This document shows, piece by piece, positions 58,013-64,000 of a stretch of DNA of 64,000 nucleotides. The stretch spans positions 17,938,501 through 18,002,500 of the forward strand of contig CANTUV010000007.1 in assembly GCA_947685225.1 (NCBI GenBank), in the 5' to 3' direction. This stretch comes from Garcia nutans. Its lineage: Eukaryota; Streptophyta; Magnoliopsida; Malpighiales; Euphorbiaceae. Below the pieces are notes generated by a model that saw nothing but the letters and a program-made list of their open reading frames with translations, did no database searches and was not told the DNA's origin. The translations under genes were made by a program, and so were the position numbers. The number at the start of each line of letters is the position of its first letter. Position 1 is the first letter of the stretch.

Positions 58013-59497
58013 AGGAAAACATGCCCTTTACATTATCCTAAAATCTTTAAATAAATTAAACTACTAAAAATAAATAAATCAAACAAATAAGGCACACGTG
58101 AGTGAAAACATACCTTTTACAAGTCTATTTAAAAATACATATGAATATAAGGAAAAGAATAAAGTAGAGGAAAAATAATACAACATATATGAAAATAATT
58201 CAATAATTAAAAAGAAAATAACAAACATATCTTAATATTACCCCATTAAGGAAATACAGTGCATGACAACACAAGTCACGCTTATGGCAGTCTCGCTAGC
58301 CGGTTAGTTGGCGAGGGTCAAGGGGGCAGCGCCCCTTGCTAGGGATCGGAGGCAACACCCCCGAAAGGTAAACGGTTTACTTGATATAGTTTTGTTTGGG
58401 ATTTAGAATTTCTATGTAAGCTAGTGTTTTATGTTTATGGAAATTAGGGTTTTGAAAAATAATAGTTTAGGGTTTCAAAAAGCTACTATGAAATTGAAAC
58501 AACTTAACATAAAGTGAGTGAGCTATTGGAAGAATAAATTTTGAATAAGTAAGTTGATGTGATGCAACTACAGGATAAAATAATGGAGTTAGAAGACTAG
58601 ACCTGTGTTTGAAGACTCCACCAATATTTTACGTTGATTCAAGTATTCTACTTGCACCAATGTTAATTCTTAGTTGAGTGGAATGAAGACAGTAGCTACT
58701 GCCTTCTTTTTGTTTGTGCGTTGTCGCTGTTTACTTTTCCTCTTTTCTGCTTGTTGTTCTTGTCTCTCTCATTCTATGTGTTGCTAGGGTTTTTGTTGAT
58801 GCTTCTGTCTCTTTGTTTTCTGTGTTTCTTTTCCTCTTTTCTTGGCTGCCAGGTTGCTAATCCAAGTTTCCATCCCTATGTTTAACCTATTAATGACATA
58901 TTTATATAAACAAACTAGGTTAAAACCATTTAAACTGAGCTTCATCTAGATCAATATCATAAAATCATATCCATGTAGAATTATATTAATTCGATATGGA
59001 CCAGAATTAAAAGTCCAGATTCAATACAGAATGGTCCATATCAAGCTGGTAGCCAACCAATTTGATATGGACCCAAATCCATATCGAATTAGTGGACCAA
59101 TTTGATATGGAATGGTCCATATCAAATTGATTGGCCGCTAATTCGATATGGAGTCCCTTCCATATCTATTTGGTGCTACCAAATCGATATGGAATGGTCC
59201 ATTAGGAATTGATAGCTGACCAATTCGATATGGACCATGTCCATATCGAATTGGACACTCCAATTCAATATGGACATGTCCCATATCGACTTGGATAAAC
59301 ACCCAACCCTTCTAAATTTGAATGAAACCATTTTTAGGGCATTCAAAATTGAGCCGACTTATTTTAGGCCTAATAAAATTGGACCAATCTAACTAAAGGC
59401 TTTAAAATATGTTTAAGCCATTAAGAATGAACCAAACTTGACTAGGCCTTCCTTAATTAGGATCAGACTAGCTTAGTGCCAAAATTAAGGGTCTATA
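58013..59497 (-). mobile_element. R: inverted Tat-type LTR fragment
   Basis: Read on the minus strand from 59497 it begins TATAGACCC, then has CTAGTCTGATCCTAATTAA, matching the first 60 bases of the G LTRs. A TATA box follows at 58906-58899, then TTAGGGTTT/AAACCCTA motifs, a GGGGCGCTGCCCCCTTG block like one in G3, and AATGTAAAGGGCATG, where it ends. It is a distinct family from G1/G2 and lacks its own LTR end. Confidence 0.75.
58978..59300. repeat. Inverted-repeat array built on CCAATTCGATATGGAC
   Basis: About six direct and six inverted versions of AATTCGATATGGACC alternate. The best hairpin is 59220-59235 with 59239-59254, a perfect 16-bp stem over CAT. Another pairs 59098-59111 with 59116-59129 (14 bp). 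It lies in the part of R between the LTR start and the TATA box. Confidence 0.85.
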
Positions 59498-59806
59498 AGC
59501 ATCTTATAGAATTTTCAATTCAAAAGGGTCAACCTTTGTATCCAAACTAACATCCTTTGTCAGTTTAGAGATCCTTCTGAAGTCATCACAAATAATGGGT
59601 CTCATTTCCAGAAAGAAGTAGTTTCCAGCTGGAGAAGCACAAGATACAACATCATTGGTCCTCAGCCTTCATGCCTCAAACTAATGGAGTTATAGAAGCT
59701 GCCAATAAGACTATCAACAGTATCTTGCAAAAAATGAACACTTGCCATAGAAACTGGCATGAATAACTACCTTTTGCACTATGGGGATATCACACTTCTA
59801 TCTATC
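59498..59806 (+). pseudogene. Element H: integrase core, continuation after the nested insertions
   Basis: The first codons complete VASYRI after KWIKVA at 36793. After a frame change comes QTNILCQFRDPSEVITNNGSHF (second catalytic Asp now Asn), then AANKTINSILQKMN (third catalytic Glu present in VIEAANK) and WHE-stop-LPFALWGYHTS. These are typical of Tat-lineage integrase. It ends where LTR fragment E starts. Confidence 0.82.
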
Positions 59807-60499
59807 ACACTATGAGTAATATGCTTAGACTTGTTTAATGTTATAAATGCATTATATGTAATATGTAAAGCCATTGATAATGGCTAAATTGAGTAAAAGT
59901 GGAAAAGTATGCAAAATGTGAAAATGACCCAAAATGTTTGGGTAATGTGAGTTGTTGTGTATACTTTAAAGATATTATGTAAAGCCAATGGTGATGGCTA
60001 GATTATATAAAATGTGATATAAATGAGATAAATGAGGCAATGTGCCTAGCTTGATTATGAGAAAATGAGAAAGAGATTAATAATGGAAATATGAAAAAAT
60101 TGTGTGCCTAGTATGTTATTCAATTTTTAGAGTTCTGTGTTTTGCGTCATGCCTATGATGTAGCAATACCTTGAAGCTGGGTTGAGCTTAGCCCTTGAAG
60201 CCTGGTTGTGATGTTACATAGGAGGTTATCCTCACTATGATATGATTTGTCTTCAGGCCTAGACACATGGTGCAACTTGGACCAAAACAGTAACTCTGGG
60301 ATTTGAATAGCATATTAGATTATTTGGGCCCATGCTTGTGTTTGTTTTTATGTGAATTATGACTTGTTGAACAATTGAGAAATATGTTAAGATAAAGTGA
60401 TATGAGATATTATATCCATATTCATTGTGCATTGGCATTGCAATTGAACTTTATTGTTACCAAAGTTTGTATAACTACGCTTTTGGCCTAGCGTGATTA

Positions 60500-62107
60500 T
60501 GTTGCACTCGAATTAAGTTCTACTATAAGCATCACTCGCAAGTATACGAGGTAGCTGTAGCAAAGGTGATCGCCCCAAGGTCGTCTCTCAAGGAAGCTAG
60601 ATAAGCAAATTGATTATCAGGTTGCAAATAACAATTTATAATAAATTTAAATTGCTAACAACTAATGAAAACAGATCGATTGGAGTTTAAAACAATAAAA
60701 GTAAGCTGAGCTGATATATTGATTCACTTAATAGAAAGGTCTAGGGTTTGTACTTCTCTACTAACTTATATGTATGAATGGTTATTCCTCTCAACCAATT
60801 TAATTTCAAAGATTAGATCTCAAGCAACTTAATTAATCGAATCAAGGAAATAAGCTCTCGCATTTAAACCTCTTTCAAATAATCTTGTTACAATTGAAAT
60901 GATCTTTTTCTTAGGTTATATTTCTAATTCACCTAAGTCCCTAATTGAATTGTTCCAGCATTAGACTTCATCTCTCAATCCTTCATCTAATACCTAAAAC
61001 ACATAATTGGTGGCCAATCGATTATATATTAACAATAATTCCATTCAATCAAGGCTAAAGAAATAATTTAGTTAAGAGCAATAACCAATTCATATAATCA
61101 TAGTAGTTCCATACAAACCCTAGACTAGATCAAATTAGTTCATAATGATGTTATCAAACATATTCATCTCATTAAAATTCAAAGAAATCAGTTTAGACAT
61201 AAAAGAATTCATGAATACAATCCCAAAGAAATTTAAGAGATAAAGTTTGAGAACAAAACCAAATTACAAACTCCCTTAAGCTTCTGAAGAATCTCTTGAT
61301 CAGATCTTTGCTCGAAGAATGTTACAATGGCAAAAACAAATTTAATCTAATCAGTTTGAATCAAAGTGTAATCAATAATCTCAAAGAAAACAAATGGAAA
61401 AACCCTAAGTTTATTCTCCGACGGCTGATCAAAAAGCTCCCTGAAATAAAACCCTAATCGTATTATTTATATGAAACCTCGCTAGTGGCTTGGCCGTGTC
61501 TACTGAATGTGTCCGCTTCTGTGTGATTTTCATCTCTTCTTCTTTGGAGTTAAGTGTGACACGGCCAAGCTTGGGTGAGCTTGGCCGTGTTTGATGTGTT
61601 TGGAGGAACACGACCAGTGGCTTGGCCGTGTCCCCTGGGTGTGTCACCCACTACCTCTTTATTCTTTGTGCTTCTTCCTTTTGGTCTTCTTCCTTGGCTT
61701 AGTATGGGACACGGCCAAGTCTCTTGGCCGTGTCATGTGACATGGCCAGTGGCTTGGCCGTGTCCTCTGAGTGTGTCAGTCACTGCCCAAAAATTCCTTC
61801 TCTCTTGGTTCCTTGGTTTTGCCCTTTGCTTCATGCTACTCTTTCTTCCAAGGAAACCATTTGCATATCAACCTAAAACAAACACTTAAACAAACTTTTA
61901 AATAAGAATCAAATAAACATTAACCAACAACACATAAACACCACACTAAAAACTAGAACAAAAATGACATAAACACTGAAATAAATTAAAACTACCAAAA
62001 TTGATGAAAACACTAAATAAACAGATTAAAACTATCAAAATACCTAAAGAGAACAATAATCATCATAATAAATAAGACACAATTCTAGGACAAAAACTAA
62101 TAAAACA
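60500..62107 (+). mobile_element. F1: LTR-like repeat (1608 bp), probable solo LTR, TSD GATTA/GATTG
   Basis: It begins TGTTGCACTCGAATTAAG and ends AATAAAACA, so it has TG...CA ends. The flanks GATTA (60495-60499) and GATTG (62108-62112) are a five-base TSD with one mismatch, and the interrupted E sequence rejoins cleanly. No coding or primer site is present. The early part (CACTCGCAAGTATACGAGG) is shared with F2. Confidence 0.75.
61485..61800. repeat. Hairpin-rich GGCCGTGTC repeats in F1
   Basis: At least eight copies of ACACGGCC or its complement alternate here. ACACGGCCAAGCT (61559-61571) pairs perfectly with AGCTTGGCCGTGT (61578-61590) over six bases. Confidence 0.85.
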
Positions 62108-62457
62108 GATTGTGATTCATCGCGCAGGTGACAGGGTAGATCCGGTAGAGCTGGAGAGTTTGTCTAGATCAGGCTAAGACTAGACTTAGCTGGGTCTAGA
62201 CTTGAGATCTTGAGTGTAGAGTTGATTATTGGACATCAAGATTAGAGACACACTACCAGCATGTGCATATTTTATATTTTTGTAAATTTTGACTTCATAT
62301 ATATTATATTATATTTTGATGTATATATATATTGTAAACTACAAAGAATGTTTTGGATAAAAATTTTATAATGAAGGTATGTATGTGTTTTAACAAGTAA
62401 TATTTTATTTATTATTTAAATTATTTAAGTTAAATGATTAAAGATTATATAGATTCG

Positions 62458-64000
62458 TGTTGCACTCGAATTAAGTACTACTACAAGCGGCACTCGCAAG
62501 TATACGAGGTAGTTGTAGCAAAGGTGATCGCCCCAAGGTCGTTTCCCCAAGAAGGTGTGGTTCGTAAAAGCTTGATTAAAGCAATTAAATTAAAAGCAAG
62601 AGTTTGTTGTATGAATTGTGCAAGATTAATTTAAACCTAAAAGTAACGTGCGTAGAGATTGAAGTAAGTGATGGTTGCACAAGATCAATTCAGTTCTTGG
62701 GAAAGTGCCTAGGGTTATAGGTCAATTCAATCAAAGCTCAATTCTCAATTATGCATTAACATAGCCTTGTAATTAATTTGTTCCTTAAGGTTAATTAGTC
62801 AATTACCAATTTATTAGTTCTCACATTCATGAATTAGCAATAACCAATTATTTTACATTACCAAATTAATGAAACCCTAGAACTTATATTTCTAATTCAT
62901 TCATAGGGTGGTCGATTATATAGTTTCGATATCGGATTTCACCTCTCGGTCCATCATCCAATATTCAAAGATTAATAGGTAGCTAATCTATCAACCTAGC
63001 ATTTAATACAATACAATCAACCAATCAACAAGGAACATCAATGGAAATATCAAATCAAAACATTCAACCAAATATACTACAAACCCTAGGCATGGGTATT
63101 TAGCTCAACATCACCAATTTAAAACATTCATTCAACTCAATATAAATCAAATACAAATTATTCATTGTAATATCAATCTCTTAATACAACAAAAACAATA
63201 TTGAAATGAATTAAAAGAGAGAATAAAAAAACCCCTTGTGAAGATGCCAAGAGTAGGATTACTAGTCTTCCTCCTAGCTCCACTTGATGTATGATGAAGA
63301 ACTCAAGCCCTCTTCAATGGTTGATTCCCCTTTTGCAATATGGAATGGAGCTTTCTCAAGTCACCAAACCTTTGGATGATTATGCCTTTGGAAGATGGAA
63401 TGGAGCTTTCTCAAGCCTAAAAACCTTTCAATGAAGCTTCTTCAACCCTTAAGAGCTTGTTAACCCAACTTATCCCAAAGAACCAAATTGAAGCTTGTCA
63501 ATGGAAGATGTAGAAGATGAAGAGGATAGGAATGGAGGTTGAAGATGTAGGACCAAGGAGAGTGTCCTCTCTCCCTTGCCCTAGCCGTCCAAGCCAAAAG
63601 CAAAAGTCTAAACTCAAAACTTACGAACCCCCTTTTGAAAACCCTAATTCTATTATTTATACGAAACCTCCACTCCAAAAATCCGCGTTTCCTTTAGTTC
63701 ATGAGTGACACGCCCAAGCTTAGGAAAGCTTGGCCGTGTTTGAGGTGCTTGGAGGGACATGGCCACAAGCTTGGCGGTGTCCCCTGAGGGTGTCCACTTC
63801 TGCCTTCATATAGGTTTCTTTGGAAGCTTGGCCGTGTTTGGCAAATTTGGAGGGACACGGCCACAAGCTTGGCTGTGTCCCTTGAGTGTGTCCACTTCTG
63901 TTTGATTTTCACCTCTTGTTCTTTGGAGTGGTGTGTGACACGGCCAAGCTTAGACAACTTGGCCGTGTTTGTCATGTTTGGAGGGACACGACCATAAGCT
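62458..64000 (+). mobile_element. F2: second copy of the F repeat, running off the window
   Basis: It starts TGTTGCACTCGAATTAAG like F1 and keeps the next 90 bases closely. It is more divergent in the middle and again has the GGCCGTGTC hairpin region (63700-64000). It cuts LTR fragment E after ATTCG (62453-62457). If it is as long as F1 it ends just past the window. Confidence 0.75.
63700..64000. repeat. Hairpin-rich GGCCGTGTC repeats in F2
   Basis: 63708-63721 pairs with 63726-63739 (14 bp, one mismatch), and 63938-63948 with 63958-63968 (11 bp, perfect). Units of AAGCTTGGCCGTGTTTG followed by GGAGGGACACGGCCAC recur about every 110 to 120 bases. Confidence 0.85.

Larger units (their letters stand above)
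59807..62457 (+). mobile_element. E: C-family LTR fragment, split by F1
   Basis: 59807-60499 and 62108-62457 match the reverse complement of the C LTRs from about position 1515 of the LTR to about 120 bases before its end. They include CCATTGATAATGGCTA, GGGCCCATGCTTG (near 60328), the hairpin region cut by F1, CGCGCAGGTGACAGGGTAG (62121-62139) and a TCTAGACTTGAGATC stretch. The left end adjoins H integrase without a recognisable LTR start; the right end is cut by F2. Confidence 0.82.

Noticed and set aside
61575..61889. Plus-strand open frame over the F1 hairpin region
   Set aside because: It translates GGCCGTGTC repeats and has no domain or neighbouring coding signal.

Overview
This window comes from a plant nuclear genome, most likely a eudicot. 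The evidence is an AT-rich background, one intron-containing plant carbohydrate-enzyme gene, and long plant LTR retrotransposons with tRNA-Met and Ogre-type primer sites. I see no prokaryotic genes, CRISPR arrays, tRNA genes or rRNA genes. The only host gene I can support is a complete minus-strand gene of the raffinose-synthase/seed-imbibition family. It is DIN10/RFS6-like, with four coding exons between 3266 and 5988 and a predicted product of 777 residues. A TATA box and G-box/ABRE-type sites lie upstream of it at 6341-6828.

Layout: 1-2025 is the 3' part of a Tekay-type LTR. 2026-6350 holds the DIN10-like gene and its flanks. 6350-11480 is very AT-rich spacer with a (TAA)n microsatellite. 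11480-13486 is unclassified, repeat-rich, retroelement-like sequence. From 13487 to the end nearly everything is nested LTR retrotransposons.

The nest can be read from target-site duplications (TSDs) and from reading frames that resume across insertions. An old Ty3/gypsy Tat/Ogre-type remnant, called H here, is cut twice. At AGTTC it holds Tekay-type element A (13487-35469, plus strand). A itself holds solo LTR D (17801-20549, TSD GGCAG) and nearly intact minus-strand element B (21808-32186, TSD CTGAG). H continues with RNase H and integrase sequence (35475-36793). It is cut again inside an integrase codon by a Tat-type gag-only element G (36794-58012) and an inverted Tat-type LTR fragment R (58013-59497), and integrase coding resumes at 59498. 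G carries the complete but decayed minus-strand Tekay-type element C inside its gag (40373-50354, TSD TCCAA/TCTAA) and a solo Tat LTR, G3 (52167-54185). The last 4.2 kb is a C-family LTR fragment (E) split by two copies of another LTR-like repeat (F1, F2).

B is the youngest complete element: its two LTRs differ at only about 20 positions by eye. Even so, it has a one-base deletion between protease and reverse transcriptase, and Lys in place of the third integrase catalytic Glu. The most interesting non-coding signals are four. Two directly abutting hairpins recur in the LTRs of families A, B, C and D with compensating base changes. The B LTR is a mosaic of D-type ends and an A/C-type core. 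D carries a cluster of C(TTCG)G hairpins. Several LTRs and the G 3' region carry dense inverted-repeat or tandem-repeat arrays.
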